The notes: generated by a model from the letters alone, not told the origin. A stretch of DNA of 64,000 nt from Siculibacillus lacustris (GCF_004328075.1 NZ_SJFN01000002.1:89689-153688); one strand, 5' to 3'. Positions 10,029-22,322 are shown, counted from the stretch's first letter. Translations and numbers: made by a program.

Positions 10029-10261
10029 GGCCGCCCCGTCATGTGTCGTCGCGATCCGAGAGTGCGGATCGGCGTGAAGCAGATCTTGCTCTCGCTTCAT
10101 GAGGCTTCGCTTAAGAAGGTCGTTCGAATTCTAATCGAAGCGCCCGACACTTCGCTGAACGCGTTGCAAGTGGATCACATGGCCTGCGGAAACGTACGCG
10201 GCCACCGATCGACGGCGCGCAATCGCGATCTACGGGTTGCCCCCGGGTGGCGAATTGTCCC

Positions 10262-10272
10262 ATCATATGTTC
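10262..10272 (+). promoter_or_regulatory. Possible promoter element upstream of the L,D-transpeptidase gene
   Basis: ATCATATGTTC lies 74 bases before the start codon. The same 11 bases occur at 11518-11528 upstream of moaA, where TATGTT makes a good -10 box. Here no clear -35 box stands at the right distance. Confidence 0.3.
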
Positions 10273-10345
10273 GACGCATGCGGCGGGTGTGGTTCGTCGT
10301 GGCGATTTCGAAGAATTTCAGAACTTGAATCGACGAGGAGTCGGC

Positions 10346-10957
10346 ATGAGCAGGCATTTGCTTATGGCGGCGGCCCTGGCTGCGGGAACCCTGTTCCTGT
10401 CGATGCCGGCCGGCGCCGAATACAATCCGGGTGTCCAGAACCGTTACGATGCCCTCGGCAACGTCGTCGAAGGTCCGGGCGCCACGCCCGCCTACGCCGG
10501 TGGACAGAACTTCACGCCGATTCCGCGCGAGACCGTCTCCTTCGAAGGCAACTACGCCAAGGGTACGGTCGTCGTGAAGACCGCCGAGCGGCGCCTCTAT
10601 CTGGTGCTCGGTGACGGCAAGGCGTTGAAGTACGGCATCGGCGTCGGTCGCCCGGGCTTCGCCTGGGCCGGCCAGCACACCGTGACGCGCAAGGCCGAAT
10701 GGCCGGGTTGGACCCCGCCTCCGGAAATGCGCCGCCGTCAGCCGCATCTGCCGGCCTATATGGCGGGCGGCCCGGACAATCCGCTGGGCGCGCGGGCGAT
10801 GTACATCGGCTCCACCTACTACCGCATCCACGGCTCCAACGAGCCCTGGACGATCGGTCAGGCGGTGTCGTCGGGGTGCTTCCGCATGACCAACGACGAC
10901 GTCACCGATCTCTACGAGCGGATCCGGGTCGGCGCCCGGGTGGTCGTCATCAACTGA
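10346..10957 (+). CDS. Secreted L,D-transpeptidase (YkuD domain)
   Basis: This periplasmic enzyme cross-links or modifies peptidoglycan through a catalytic cysteine. The 203-residue product begins with a clear signal peptide (positively charged start, hydrophobic residues 5-20, likely cleavage after AGA near residue 24). After a short linker it has the YkuD domain, with [16 protein letters not shown] as its first strands. The active site is [10 protein letters not shown] followed by AVSSGCFRM, giving the usual His...Ser-x-Gly-Cys-x-Arg arrangement. The start is set by the GAGGAG ribosome site at 10335; the longer open frame upstream lacks both ribosome site and signal peptide. No lipobox or peptidoglycan-binding domain is present. 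Substrate choice (3-3 cross-links, lipoprotein or outer-membrane-protein attachment) cannot be read from the sequence. Confidence 0.9.
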   Translation: MSRHLLMAAALAAGTLFLSMPAGAEYNPGVQNRYDALGNVVEGPGATPAYAGGQNFTPIPRETVSFEGNYAKGTVVVKTAERRLYLVLGDGKALKYGIGVGRPGFAWAGQHTVTRKAEWPGWTPPPEMRRRQPHLPAYMAGGPDNPLGARAMYIGSTYYRIHGSNEPWTIGQAVSSGCFRMTNDDVTDLYERIRVGARVVVIN

Positions 10958-10976
10958 GCGACCGCACGCGAGTTTC

Positions 10977-11008
10977 CGAAGGCCGGCGACATCCCTCGCC
11001 GGCCTTCG
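10977..11008. terminator. Bidirectional terminator between the transpeptidase and DUF971 genes
   Basis: A perfect 12-bp stem (CGAAGGCCGGCG 10977-10988 with CGCCGGCCTTCG 10997-11008, 8-base loop) lies between two convergent stop codons. Confidence 0.7.
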
Positions 11009-11024
11009 TCGTCTTGCGCCCCGC

Positions 11025-11387
11025 TCACGGCTCGCGGCGCAGGCCCTTGGCGGCCAATTCGTCGAGATAGCGCGCCCACAGCCGGTCGCGATCGCGGCCC
11101 AGCGCCTCGAAGTAATCCCATCCGTAGATGCCCGTGGCATGGCCGTCGTCGAAGCTCAGGCGGACGGCGTAGTTGCCGATCGGATCGACCGCCAGGATGC
11201 GGACGTCGCGCTTGCCGCCGACGGTGCGGCGTTCCGACGGGGCGTGCCCCTGGACCTCCGCCGAAGGGCTCTCGACGCGCAGATATTCTGCGGAAAACGC
11301 GTGGGCGTGACCGTCGTCGAAGGTCACGTTCAGCGTCCGGCGGTCCTTGGACAGGCGGATTTCGGTCGGCCAGATCGTCTTCGTCAT
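11025..11387 (-). CDS. DUF971 (gamma-butyrobetaine hydroxylase-like N-terminal) protein
   Basis: A small 120-residue protein of the DUF971 family. It shows the family pattern [21 protein letters not shown], then [14 protein letters not shown] and the C-terminal [19 protein letters not shown]. In eukaryotic relatives this domain forms the N-terminal part of gamma-butyrobetaine hydroxylase. Stand-alone bacterial copies often neighbour Mrp/ApbC or molybdenum-cofactor genes and have been suggested to act in iron-sulfur or cofactor assembly. Here the divergent neighbour is moaA, which fits that pattern. The start at 11387 has GAAGGA upstream. No cysteine cluster is visible. Confidence 0.85.
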   Translation of the reverse strand: MTKTIWPTEIRLSKDRRTLNVTFDDGHAHAFSAEYLRVESPSAEVQGHAPSERRTVGGKRDVRILAVDPIGNYAVRLSFDDGHATGIYGWDYFEALGRDRDRLWARYLDELAAKGLRREP

Positions 11388-11499
11388 CGCAACATTGGTC
11401 CTTCGGATCCGGGGCGTCGGTCGAGCCGACGTTGTTCCCCGCCGTATACAGGTCGAGACGTCGTGCAGCGGTCTCTCGTCCGTCTCTTGATCTATGTGG

Positions 11500-11527
11500 T
11501 TGACGGCGTTTTTTCCAATCATATGTT
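11500..11527 (+). promoter_or_regulatory. Sigma-70-type promoter of moaA
   Basis: TTGACG (11500-11505) and TATGTT (11522-11527) are separated by 16 bases, the spacer containing a run of six T. This is a good alphaproteobacterial housekeeping promoter 67 bases before the moaA start. Confidence 0.5.
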
Positions 11528-11594
11528 CCGGACGGCCATCGACCTCGCGACCTCCGTCGCGGGCACGCGTCGGCGATCCGGGAGTGAACCAGCC

Positions 11595-12653
11595 ATGAAG
11601 ACCGTCGCCACGGAGAGCGCCCCGTCGGGCCACGCACCCGAGGGGCTCGTCGACCCCTTCGGGCGGGCGATTCGCTATCTGCGGGTGTCGGTCACCGATC
11701 GCTGCGACTTCCGCTGTCACTACTGCATGTCCGAGGACATGACCTTCCTGCCCAAGAAGGACGTGCTGACCCTCGAAGAGCTCGACCGGATGTGCTCGAC
11801 CTTCGTGGCGATGGGCACCCGCAAGATCCGGCTGACCGGCGGCGAACCGCTGGTGCGCAAGGGCCTGATGACCCTGGTGCGGTCGCTGTCGCGCCATCTG
11901 GAGTCCGGGGCGCTGAAGGAACTGACGCTGACCACCAACGGCTCGCAGCTCGCCACCCATGCCGCCGACCTGGCGGCGGCCGGGGTCCGACGCATCAACG
12001 TGTCGCTCGACACGCTCGACCCGGACAAGTTCCGCAAGATCACCCGTTGGGGCGACCTTTCACGCGTGCTCGGCGGCATCGACGCGGCGCTCGCCGCGGG
12101 GCTGCGGATCAAGCTCAACGCGGTGGCGGTCAAGGGCTTCAACGACGGTGAGATCGACGATCTGATCCGATTCGCGCATGCCCGCGCCATGGAGCTGACG
12201 CTGATCGAGACGATGCCACTCGGCGACATCGGCGGCGAACGGGTCGATCAGTATCTGCCGCTGTCGGAGGTGCGCGCCGACCTCGAACGCCGCTGGACGA
12301 TCAGCGACGCGACGCGCGACGACGCCGCCACCGACGGCCCGGCGCGCTGGGTGACGGTCGGCGAGACCGGCGGCCGGGTCGGCTTCATCACGCCGATGAC
12401 CCACAATTTCTGCGACAGCTGCAACCGCGTCCGGATCACCTGCACCGGCCGGCTCTACATGTGCCTCGGCCAGGACGACAACGCCGACCTGCGCCAGGCG
12501 CTGCGCGAAAGCGACGGCGACGCATCCCTGCGCGCGGCGATCGTCGAGGCGATCGGGCGCAAGCCCAAGGGCCACGACTTCATGATCGTACCCGACACCG
12601 GGGCCGGCGCGAGCGTGGCGGTGGCGCGCCACATGAACACCACCGGCGGCTGA
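11595..12653 (+). CDS. moaA: GTP 3',8-cyclase MoaA
   Basis: This radical-SAM enzyme carries out, with MoaC, the first step of molybdopterin synthesis from GTP. The 352-residue product has the radical-SAM cluster CxxxCxxC at Cys37, Cys41 and Cys44, the SAM-binding TGGEPL at 81-86, and the second, substrate-binding [4Fe-4S] site CDSC...C at Cys273, Cys276 and Cys290. It ends in the conserved Gly-Gly needed in MoaA. The start at 11595 is preceded by GGGAGTG; the longer upstream frame has no family match. mobA at 19890 belongs to the same pathway but is far away. The flanking DUF971 gene is divergent. Confidence 0.96.
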   Translation: MKTVATESAPSGHAPEGLVDPFGRAIRYLRVSVTDRCDFRCHYCMSEDMTFLPKKDVLTLEELDRMCSTFVAMGTRKIRLTGGEPLVRKGLMTLVRSLSRHLESGALKELTLTTNGSQLATHAADLAAAGVRRINVSLDTLDPDKFRKITRWGDLSRVLGGIDAALAAGLRIKLNAVAVKGFNDGEIDDLIRFAHARAMELTLIETMPLGDIGGERVDQYLPLSEVRADLERRWTISDATRDDAATDGPARWVTVGETGGRVGFITPMTHNFCDSCNRVRITCTGRLYMCLGQDDNADLRQALRESDGDASLRAAIVEAIGRKPKGHDFMIVPDTGAGASVAVARHMNTTGG

Positions 12654-12777
12654 CGCAAGGCCGACGCGGCGTTTTCGGGTGGCGGCGGCGCGAGCTCCCG
12701 GCTAGATCTGGTGGTTCTTCCCTTCGCCGGGCGACGGTCCTTCGCGCCCTCGCCGTTGCGCCCCGCCCGAGATCCCC

Positions 12778-13677
12778 ATGCCCCTCGTCCGCGACAACAC
12801 GCGCGGCATCCTGCTGATGAACGTCGCCATGCTCGGCTTCACCGTCAGCGATGCCTTCACCAAGCTCTCGACCCGGTCGCTGCCGCTCGGCGAGACGATC
12901 TTCCTGCGCGGCCTGATCGCCGCGACGCTGATCGGGCTGGCGGTGATCCACGAGGGGTCGTGGCGCGAGTGGCGGCGGCTGGTCGATCCGCGCATCGTCC
13001 TGCGGCTGATCGGCGAGCTCGGGGCGACGCTGTGCTACCTGATCGCCCTGGTGCACGTGCCGCTGCCCAACGTCACGGCGGTGTTCCAGGCGACGCCCTT
13101 GACCATGACGGTGGCGGCGGCGCTGTTCCTCGGCGAACGAATCGGCGTGCGGCGGTGGGCGGCGATCGCCGTCGGTTTCTGCGGCGTGATGGTGATCGTG
13201 CGGCCGGGGCTCGACGGATTCGATCCGATGTCGCTCCTGGTGCTGGCTTCGGTCGTCTGCGTGGTGCTGCGCGACATCGCCACGGCGCGGCTGTCGGCGA
13301 CCATCCCGACTCCCTTGGTGACGCTGGCCACCGCCGTGGCGGTGACGGCGATGGGACCGCTGCTGATCCCGTTCGAGAGCGCGGTGTCGCTGCAACCGCT
13401 GTGGCGCGTGCCGAACCCGGGCGAGATCGCGACGCTCTTTCTGGCGTCCTCCGGCCTGCTGATCGGCTACGTCTTCCTGATTCGCGCGACGCGGCTGGCC
13501 GAGACCTCGGCGATCGCGCCGTTCCGTTACGTGCTGCTGGTGTGGGCCTTCGTGTTCGGCCTCACGCTGTTCGGCGATTATCCCGACCTGCCGACGGTGA
13601 TCGGCGCGGCGGTCGTGGTGGCGACCGGGCTCTATTCGATCGACAGCGAACGGCGCGCCCGCCTCGCCGCGGCGTGA
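12778..13677 (+). CDS. EamA/DMT-superfamily transporter
   Basis: A 299-residue inner-membrane protein with about ten hydrophobic segments arranged as two EamA repeats (roughly residues 10-140 and 150-290). The first repeat carries NVTAVFQATPLTMTVAAALFLGERIG, with the FLGE motif typical of the drug/metabolite transporter superfamily. The second ends with LAETSAIAPFRYVLLVWAFVFGLTLFGDYP, where FGDYP stands for the usual FGE. Substrate cannot be inferred. No strong ribosome site precedes the ATG. Its stop is only five bases from the convergent terC stop. Confidence 0.85.
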   Translation: MPLVRDNTRGILLMNVAMLGFTVSDAFTKLSTRSLPLGETIFLRGLIAATLIGLAVIHEGSWREWRRLVDPRIVLRLIGELGATLCYLIALVHVPLPNVTAVFQATPLTMTVAAALFLGERIGVRRWAAIAVGFCGVMVIVRPGLDGFDPMSLLVLASVVCVVLRDIATARLSATIPTPLVTLATAVAVTAMGPLLIPFESAVSLQPLWRVPNPGEIATLFLASSGLLIGYVFLIRATRLAETSAIAPFRYVLLVWAFVFGLTLFGDYPDLPTVIGAAVVVATGLYSIDSERRARLAAA

Positions 13678-13682
13678 CGGGA

Positions 13683-14384
13683 TCAAGCGATGGAGGCGGG
13701 CGGGCGACGCCGACGGCGGCGCAGCAAGAGGCCGACCACCACCACCGCCAGAGCGCAGATCGCCGGCAGGCCGAAGTCGGCGAACAGCGGCCAGGTCGCG
13801 AACCACGTCTGCAGCACCACTTCGTCGCCGAGCAATTCGCCGGAGACCCAGCCGAGCAGCGCCGCGCCGGCCCAGATCACCAGCGGTGACCACTCGATCA
13901 GCCGCATCACCAGTTGCGAACCGGCGACCACCAGCGGAATCGACAGGGCCAGCCCGAGGGCGATCAGCACGATCGAGCCATGGGCGGCGGCGGCGATGGC
14001 GACGACGTTGTCGAGACTCATCACCGCATCGGCGACGACGATGATGCGGATGGCGTGCCACAGATTGCGGGCCGCGGCGGTGGCCTGCTCGTGCTTGGGC
14101 TCCGGCCCGACCAGATCGACGGCGATCCACAGCAGCAGCGCCGCCCCGACGGCGTGCAGATAGGGCAGATGCATCAGGATCGCCACGACCGAGGCGAAGA
14201 CGATCCTGAGACCGACCGCGGCGGTGGCGCCGGCGATGGTGCCGATGCGGCGATGGATCGGCGGCAGCGAGCGACAGGCCATGGCGATCACCACGGCGTT
14301 GTCGCCGGAGAGCAGCAGATCGATCCAGATCAGCTTGAACACGGCGAGCCAGAAGGCCGGGCGATCGTAGGCGAAGGCTTCCAC
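13683..14384 (-). CDS. TerC family integral membrane protein (YjbE-like)
   Basis: The 233-residue protein has seven or so hydrophobic helices and the TerC core motifs LIWIDLLLSGDNAVVIAMA near the N-terminus and DAVMSLDNVVAIAAAA in the middle. The acidic residues inside these helices are those thought to handle divalent metal ions; relatives (YjbE, YkoY, Alx) are implicated in manganese or metal export. The C-terminus is an Arg-rich tail. The first codon is GTG, with no strong ribosome site. The 330-base leader holds a UUCG-loop terminator hairpin (see 14444), so expression may be controlled in the leader. Confidence 0.85.
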   Translation of the reverse strand: MEAFAYDRPAFWLAVFKLIWIDLLLSGDNAVVIAMACRSLPPIHRRIGTIAGATAAVGLRIVFASVVAILMHLPYLHAVGAALLLWIAVDLVGPEPKHEQATAAARNLWHAIRIIVVADAVMSLDNVVAIAAAAHGSIVLIALGLALSIPLVVAGSQLVMRLIEWSPLVIWAGAALLGWVSGELLGDEVVLQTWFATWPLFADFGLPAICALAVVVVGLLLRRRRRRPPASIA

Positions 14385-14443
14385 GAGCGACGAAATCCCA
14401 AGAGGCGCGGCGGCGCCGGGCGCGCGAACCGCAGGAAGAGGAA

Positions 14444-14461
14444 GGCGGCCCGAAGGCCGCC
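14444..14461 (-). terminator. Leader hairpin upstream of terC
   Basis: On the minus strand GGCGGCC-TTCG-GGCCGCC (stable UUCG tetraloop) is followed by TTCCTCTTCC, 60 bases before the terC GTG. It lies within the gene's own 5' region (14385-14713, the shared divergent region with dctQ), so it may work as an attenuator. Confidence 0.45.
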
Positions 14462-14713
14462 CGTGCCGCGCATCCTTATCACGAAGTCGGCGACGACACT
14501 CCTTCCCCGACGCGGGACACGGGTCGCCTTTCGGTACAACGCGGCCCGAGCTCGACCGTTCCCGCCCGGCGTCTCACGCAATCCTCCTATGTAGAAAGAC
14601 TAGGACTCGATCCGGTCGCTTGCTATGGTGCCGACCTGCGCCGATCTCGGCGGCCGATCCGGGGGGAGCCGATCGCCCGCACAAGAGGGTCACGCGAGGG
14701 GGAGGAACGTCGT

Positions 14714-15331
14714 TTGCAGGCACTCATCGGATTTTCACGGGCCGTCGACGCCTTCACCGTCCGGCTCGGCCGCGCCGTATCGTGGCTCCTGGTCGCGGCG
14801 ATCGTCATCTCCACCCTCAACGCGATCATCCGCAAAGTGTTCGACGCCTCGTCGAACGCCTGGCTGGAGGCGCAGTGGCTGCTGTTCGGGGCGGTGTTCC
14901 TGATCTGCGCGTCGTGGACGCTGCAGGCCAACGAACACATCCGCATCGACATCGTCAACGCCACCCTGTCGAAGCGGACCCGCAACGTCATCGAGCTGAT
15001 CGGTCACGTGCTGTTCCTGCTGCCGATGGTCGCGGTGATCCTGTGGACGGCGGTGCCGTTCTTCACCCGCTCGTTCTTCGGCAACGAGCAGTCCTTCTCG
15101 GCCGGCGGCCTGCCGCAATGGCCGGCCAAGTCGCTGGTGGTGATCGGTTTCGCACTGCTCCTGGTGCAGGGCGTGTCCGAGCTGATCAAGCGTATCGCGG
15201 TGATGCGCGGGCTGATCGAAGACGCCCATGCGGCCGGCGGCCATCACGCCGCGGCGGAAGCCGAAGCCGAACGCCTGCTGGCCATCGCCGAAGCCGAGCG
15301 CGTCGCCGCCGACGGCCCGCCCAAGGCCTGA
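14714..15331 (+). CDS. dctQ: TRAP transporter small permease (DctQ)
   Basis: This is the small membrane subunit of a tripartite ATP-independent periplasmic transporter. The 205-residue product has four hydrophobic helices (near residues 20-40, 55-75, 95-115 and 135-160), the DctQ signature WLEAQWLLFGAVFLICASWTLQANEHIRIDIV, and a charged Ala/Glu-rich cytoplasmic tail. The start codon is an unusual TTG, chosen because GGGGGAGGAACG stands directly upstream and the family begins there. dctM follows 57 bases later. The two dctP-like genes that should supply the binding protein lie just beyond on the opposite strand. Confidence 0.9.
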   Translation: MQALIGFSRAVDAFTVRLGRAVSWLLVAAIVISTLNAIIRKVFDASSNAWLEAQWLLFGAVFLICASWTLQANEHIRIDIVNATLSKRTRNVIELIGHVLFLLPMVAVILWTAVPFFTRSFFGNEQSFSAGGLPQWPAKSLVVIGFALLLVQGVSELIKRIAVMRGLIEDAHAAGGHHAAAEAEAERLLAIAEAERVAADGPPKA

Positions 15332-15388
15332 TCGCGGCCCTCCGACCTTCGCCCGACCTCTGGCATTTCAATCGATTGGACGAGATTC

Positions 15389-17392
15389 ATGGCCGCGTTC
15401 GTCGCCCACAACATCGCCCCGCTGATGTTCGCGTCGCTGGTGCTGTTCCTGCTGCTCGGCTATCCGGTGGCCTTCTCGCTGGCCGGCTGCGGTCTGTTCT
15501 TCTTCTTCGTCGGGGTGGAACTCGCGCCGTTCAGCCACGGCAACATCCATCTCGACTGGGTGCTGCTGCAGACGCTGCCGGAACGCATCTACGGCGTGAT
15601 GAACAACGACGTGCTGCTGGCGATTCCGTTCTTCACCTTCATGGGGCTGGTGCTCGAACGCTCGGGGATGGCCGAGGATCTGCTCGACACCATCGGCCAG
15701 CTGTTCGGCGGTATCCGCGGCGGCCTCGCCTATGCGGTGATCTTCGTCGGCGCGCTGCTCGCCGCGACCACCGGCGTGGTGGCGGCCTCGGTGATCTCGA
15801 TGGGCCTGATCTCGCTGCCGATCATGCTGCGTTACGGCTACGACCGCCGCCTCGCCTCGGGCGTGATCGCCGCCTCGGGGACGCTGGCGCAGATCATCCC
15901 GCCGTCGCTGGTGCTGATCGTCATGGCCGACCAGCTCGGCGCCGACGTCGGGGCGATGTACGAGGGCGCCTTCGTGCCCGGGCTGGTGCTCGCCGCGCTC
16001 TATGCCTTCTACGTGTTCCTGGTCACGGTGATCTTCCCCAAGGCCGCCCCCGGCCTGCCGCCCGACGCCATCGGCTTCAAGGAGACCGATCCCAAGATCG
16101 CCCTGCGGCTCGGTCGGATCAACGCCGCGGCGATCGCCACCGGCCTCGCCGCCGCGGCGGTCGGTTTCGGACCGGGCCTGCGCACGGCGATCGTCGACGG
16201 CTTCTCGTCGGGGACCATCGGCGGCAGCCTGTCGGCGGCGATCCTGGCGGCGATCGTGGTGCTGGCGCTGCTGTTCCTGGTGCGGCTGGCCCGGGTGTTG
16301 GCCGGGGCCGACGAGAGCCGGGGCATCCTGTCGCTGGCCCTGCTGGTCGGCATCTCGGCGGCGGTCGGGGTCGGCACGATGAGCCGCAGCGGCCTCAAGG
16401 GCGGGCCGGACTTCGTGATCCTGTCGATGTCGGTCGGCGTCGCCTTCTCCTTCGCGATCGCCTGCCTCAACTGGGTCTGCGACCGTTTCCTCGGCTTCCG
16501 GTTCCTGTCGCGGCTGGCGCAGCAGGTGACCTTCGTGATGGTGCCGCCGCTGTCGCTGATCTTCCTGGTGCTCGGCACGATCTTCATCGGCGTCGCCACG
16601 CCGACCGAGGGCGGCGCCATGGGGGCGGCCGGGGCGATGCTGCTGGCCGCGATGAAGCGCTGGATCGATCACGATCCCAAGCGCTTCAATGCCGCGATCG
16701 TCCGTCAGGCGACCGAATCGACCGCCAAGCTGTCGGCCTTCGTGGTGTTCATCCTGGTCGGGGCGCGGGTGTTCTCGCTGACCTTCTACGGCGTCAACGG
16801 CCACGTCTGGGTCGAGGAGATCCTCGCCTCGCTGCCCGGCGGCCTCTACGGCTTCCTGATCGTGGTCAATCTGGCGGTGTTCCTGCTGGCCTTCTTCCTC
16901 GATTTCTTCGAGCTGGCCTTCATCATCATCCCGTTGATCAAGCCGGCCGCCGAGAAGGTGTTCACGATGGACCCGACGGCGCTGGCCATCGCCCATTCGT
17001 TCAACCTGAACAGCCCCGAGGACATCGCCAAGACGATGATCATCTGGTTCGGGGTGATGCTCGGGGTCAACATGCAGACCTCGTTCATGCATCCGCCGTT
17101 CGGCTTCGCGCTGTTCTATCTGCGCTCGGTGGCGCCGCGCATCCCCTATACCGACAAGATCACCGGGCGGACCATGGCGCCGATCAAGACCTCGGAGATC
17201 TATTGGGGGGCGGTGCCCTTCGTGGTCATCCAGTTGATCATGGTGACCCTGGTGATGACCGTGCCGGGGATGGTGATCGGCGCCAAGGAGGCGGTCAACG
17301 CGGTCGATCAGCAGAAGGCGCTCGACCAGCTCAACACCCTGCCGGGTCTCGACATTCCCGGGCTCGACCTCGGCCAGCCGCCGAAGTTCTGA
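15389..17392 (+). CDS. dctM: TRAP transporter large permease (DctM), long form
   Basis: The large permease couples sodium gradient to solute uptake. The 667-residue product has many hydrophobic helices. DctM landmarks include AIPFFTFMGLVLERSGMAEDLLDTI, GAMLAATTGV-type sequence (here GALLAATTGVVAASVISMG), ASGTLAQIIPPSLVLIVMADQLG and FLGLATPTEGGAMG-like (here IGVATPTEGGAMGAAGAM). It is much longer than the usual 430 residues: roughly residues 225-390 are an extra hydrophobic section between the two halves, as in the longer keto-acid/mannitol-type DctM group. The ATG is preceded by GGACGAG. Cotranscribed with dctQ; a strong hairpin at 17419 ends the unit. Confidence 0.92.
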   Translation: MAAFVAHNIAPLMFASLVLFLLLGYPVAFSLAGCGLFFFFVGVELAPFSHGNIHLDWVLLQTLPERIYGVMNNDVLLAIPFFTFMGLVLERSGMAEDLLDTIGQLFGGIRGGLAYAVIFVGALLAATTGVVAASVISMGLISLPIMLRYGYDRRLASGVIAASGTLAQIIPPSLVLIVMADQLGADVGAMYEGAFVPGLVLAALYAFYVFLVTVIFPKAAPGLPPDAIGFKETDPKIALRLGRINAAAIATGLAAAAVGFGPGLRTAIVDGFSSGTIGGSLSAAILAAIVVLALLFLVRLARVLAGADESRGILSLALLVGISAAVGVGTMSRSGLKGGPDFVILSMSVGVAFSFAIACLNWVCDRFLGFRFLSRLAQQVTFVMVPPLSLIFLVLGTIFIGVATPTEGGAMGAAGAMLLAAMKRWIDHDPKRFNAAIVRQATESTAKLSAFVVFILVGARVFSLTFYGVNGHVWVEEILASLPGGLYGFLIVVNLAVFLLAFFLDFFELAFIIIPLIKPAAEKVFTMDPTALAIAHSFNLNSPEDIAKTMIIWFGVMLGVNMQTSFMHPPFGFALFYLRSVAPRIPYTDKITGRTMAPIKTSEIYWGAVPFVVIQLIMVTLVMTVPGMVIGAKEAVNAVDQQKALDQLNTLPGLDIPGLDLGQPPKF

Positions 17393-17418
17393 AGCGGCGT
17401 GGGCGGACTCCTGAAACG

Positions 17419-17446
17419 ACGATGCCCGGGCGAGCCCGGGCATCGT
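17419..17446. terminator. Bidirectional terminator between dctM and dctP
   Basis: A perfect 12-bp stem (ACGATGCCCGGG / CCCGGGCATCGT) with tetraloop CGAG lies between convergent stops at 17392 and 17493. Confidence 0.75.
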
Positions 17447-17492
17447 GGCACGTGCGGGGGGCCGATCCGTCGCCGGACCGGCCCGATCGGGG

Positions 17493-20629
<3,137 letters not shown>

Positions 20630-20633
<4 letters not shown>

Positions 20634-21499
20634 TTTTCCAGGCGGGCGATCAGTGACGAGGTGTCCCAACGGGCGCCGCCCATCTTCTGAACGTCGGCGT
20701 AGAACTGATCGACCAGACCGGTGAGCGGCAGGCTGGCGCCGTTGCGGCGGGCCTCGTCGAGGACGATCGCCAGATCCTTGCGCATCCAGTCGACGGCGAA
20801 GCCGAACTCGAAGCGGCCTTCGTCCATCGTCTTCCAGCGGTTTTCCATCTGCCACGACTGGGCGGCGCCCTTGGACAGGGTGGCGATCACCTTCTCGACG
20901 TCGAGACCGGCGCGATGGGCGAAGTGGATCGCCTCGGAAAGGCCCTGGACGACGCCGGCGATGCAGATCTGATTGACCATCTTGGCGAGCTGGCCGGAGC
21001 CGGCCGGACCCATCAGGGTCACCGCCCGGGCGAAGGCGGCGATCACCGGCTCGGCCTTGGCGAAGGTCGCCGGATCGCCGCCGACCATGACGGTGAGGAC
21101 GCCGTTCTCGGCGCCGGCCTGGCCGCCGGAGACCGGGGCGTCGAGGAAGCCGATGCCGAGGTCGTGAGCCGCGCCGGCCAATTCGCGGGCGACGTCGGCC
21201 GACGCCGTGGTGTGGTCGACGAAGATCGATCCCCGGCCCATCGCCGCGAAGGCGCCGTGCGAGCCGAGGGTGACGGCGCGCAGGTCGTCGTCGTTGCCGA
21301 CGCAGGCGAAGACCACGTCGCGGTCTTCCGCCGCGGCCGCCGGGGTCCGGGCGGCGCGGCCGCCGTTGGCGGCGACCCAGGCGTCGGCCCGGGCGGCGGT
21401 GCGATTGTAGACGACCACGTCGTGGCCGCCCTTGACGGCGAGATGGCGGGCCATCGGCGCGCCCATCACGCCCAATCCGAGAAATGCGACCTTCGCCAT
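20630..21499 (-). CDS. NAD(P)-dependent oxidoreductase of the 3-hydroxyisobutyrate dehydrogenase family
   Basis: The 289-residue beta-hydroxyacid dehydrogenase has the N-terminal Rossmann motif FLGLGVMGAPMARHL, the substrate-binding DAPVSGGQAGAENG (near 120-133) and the catalytic-lysine helix GSGQLAKMVNQ (near 166-176). The last section has the all-helical C-terminal domain with KDLAIVLDEA. Likely substrates are 3-hydroxyisobutyrate or tartronate semialdehyde, but the motifs do not separate mmsB-type from garR-type enzymes. The ATG has CAGGAGACG upstream. mobA overlaps its stop by four bases, an unexpected pairing of functions. Confidence 0.88.
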
Positions 21500-21533
21500 G
21501 TTCGTCTCCTGCGTTCGTCGGGTGGGGATGCGA

Positions 21534-22322
21534 TCAGCGGATCGCGAAGGGAAACCAGTGGCCGACCAGACGATCGAGGGTGCCGTCGCGGTCGAGTTCG
21601 AGGAGCGCCCGATCGAGGGTGGCGCCGAGATCGCGGTCCTCGCGGCGGAAGCCGAGGCCGGCTCCGGCCCCGAAGGCGCGGGTGTCGACCACCTCGCCGC
21701 CGACGAAGCCGGTTCGGCCGAGCGGGCGCAGCCGCTCGAGGCGGTCGAACAGCGTCAGCGTGTCGCCGAACACCAGATCGACGCGGCCGTCGGCCAGCGC
21801 CTCGAGGGCGTCGGCCTCGGCGGCGAAGGGCACGCGCTGGGCTTCCGGGTGGGCGGTGGCGAGCCACGCGGCATGGACGGTGCCGGCGCGGACGCCGACC
21901 CGGCGCCCGGCGAGCCCGGCGGGCGGCGTGGCGGTGGGCGGATCGACGAGACGGCCGACGAAACGCGGCGGCACGCCCCAATAGGGTCGGGTGAATTCGA
22001 TGCGCCGCCGCGCCTCGTCGGTGATCGGCTGCGAGGCGACGGTGACGTCGACCCGGCGGGCGAGCAGCGCCGGCACCAGATCGTCCCAACCGAGGGTCAC
22101 CAGATCGCAGTCGGCGGGCAACTTGGCGCAGACCGCACGGGCGACTTCGACGTCGAAGCCGTCGATGGTGCCGTCGGCGGCGAGGCGACTGAACGGCGGA
22201 TAGGCGCCGTCGAGGCCGATCTTGAGGCGGCGCGGTGCGGCGGGGCCGGCCGGCGCGGCCGCACACGGCAGGGCGAGCAGGACGGCGAGCAGGGCTGCGA
22301 CGAGGGCGGAGAAGCGGCGCAT
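21534..22322 (-). CDS. Periplasmic amino-acid-type binding protein (SBP family 3)
   Basis: The 262-residue protein has a Sec signal peptide (MRRFSALVAALLAVLLALPCAAA) and then the family 3 solute-binding core: LKIGLDGAYPPFSRLAADGTIDGFDVEVARAVC, the WDDLVPALLARRVDVTVASQPITDEARRRIEFTRPYW segment, and a C-terminal AFGAGAGLGFRREDRDL. These receptors normally feed polar amino-acid ABC importers or act as sensors, but no permease or ATPase is next to it. The start is at the signal peptide. It precedes the dehydrogenase-mobA pair by 34 bases on the same strand and may share its transcript. Confidence 0.85.
   Translation of the reverse strand: MRRFSALVAALLAVLLALPCAAAPAGPAAPRRLKIGLDGAYPPFSRLAADGTIDGFDVEVARAVCAKLPADCDLVTLGWDDLVPALLARRVDVTVASQPITDEARRRIEFTRPYWGVPPRFVGRLVDPPTATPPAGLAGRRVGVRAGTVHAAWLATAHPEAQRVPFAAEADALEALADGRVDLVFGDTLTLFDRLERLRPLGRTGFVGGEVVDTRAFGAGAGLGFRREDRDLGATLDRALLELDRDGTLDRLVGHWFPFAIR

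Noticed and set aside
10121-10140. GTTCGAATTC resembling a tRNA T-loop
   Set aside because: No acceptor, D or anticodon stem could be built around it.
14385-14620. Possible yybP-ykoY manganese riboswitch upstream of terC
   Set aside because: The conserved GGGGAGUA and GCAAGACC-type loops of that class are not visible on the minus strand. Only the terminator hairpin is reported.
15368-17443. Long minus-strand frame opposite dctM
   Set aside because: The protein is His/Arg/Asp/Gln-rich repetitive sequence, the typical antisense of a hydrophobic membrane protein gene.
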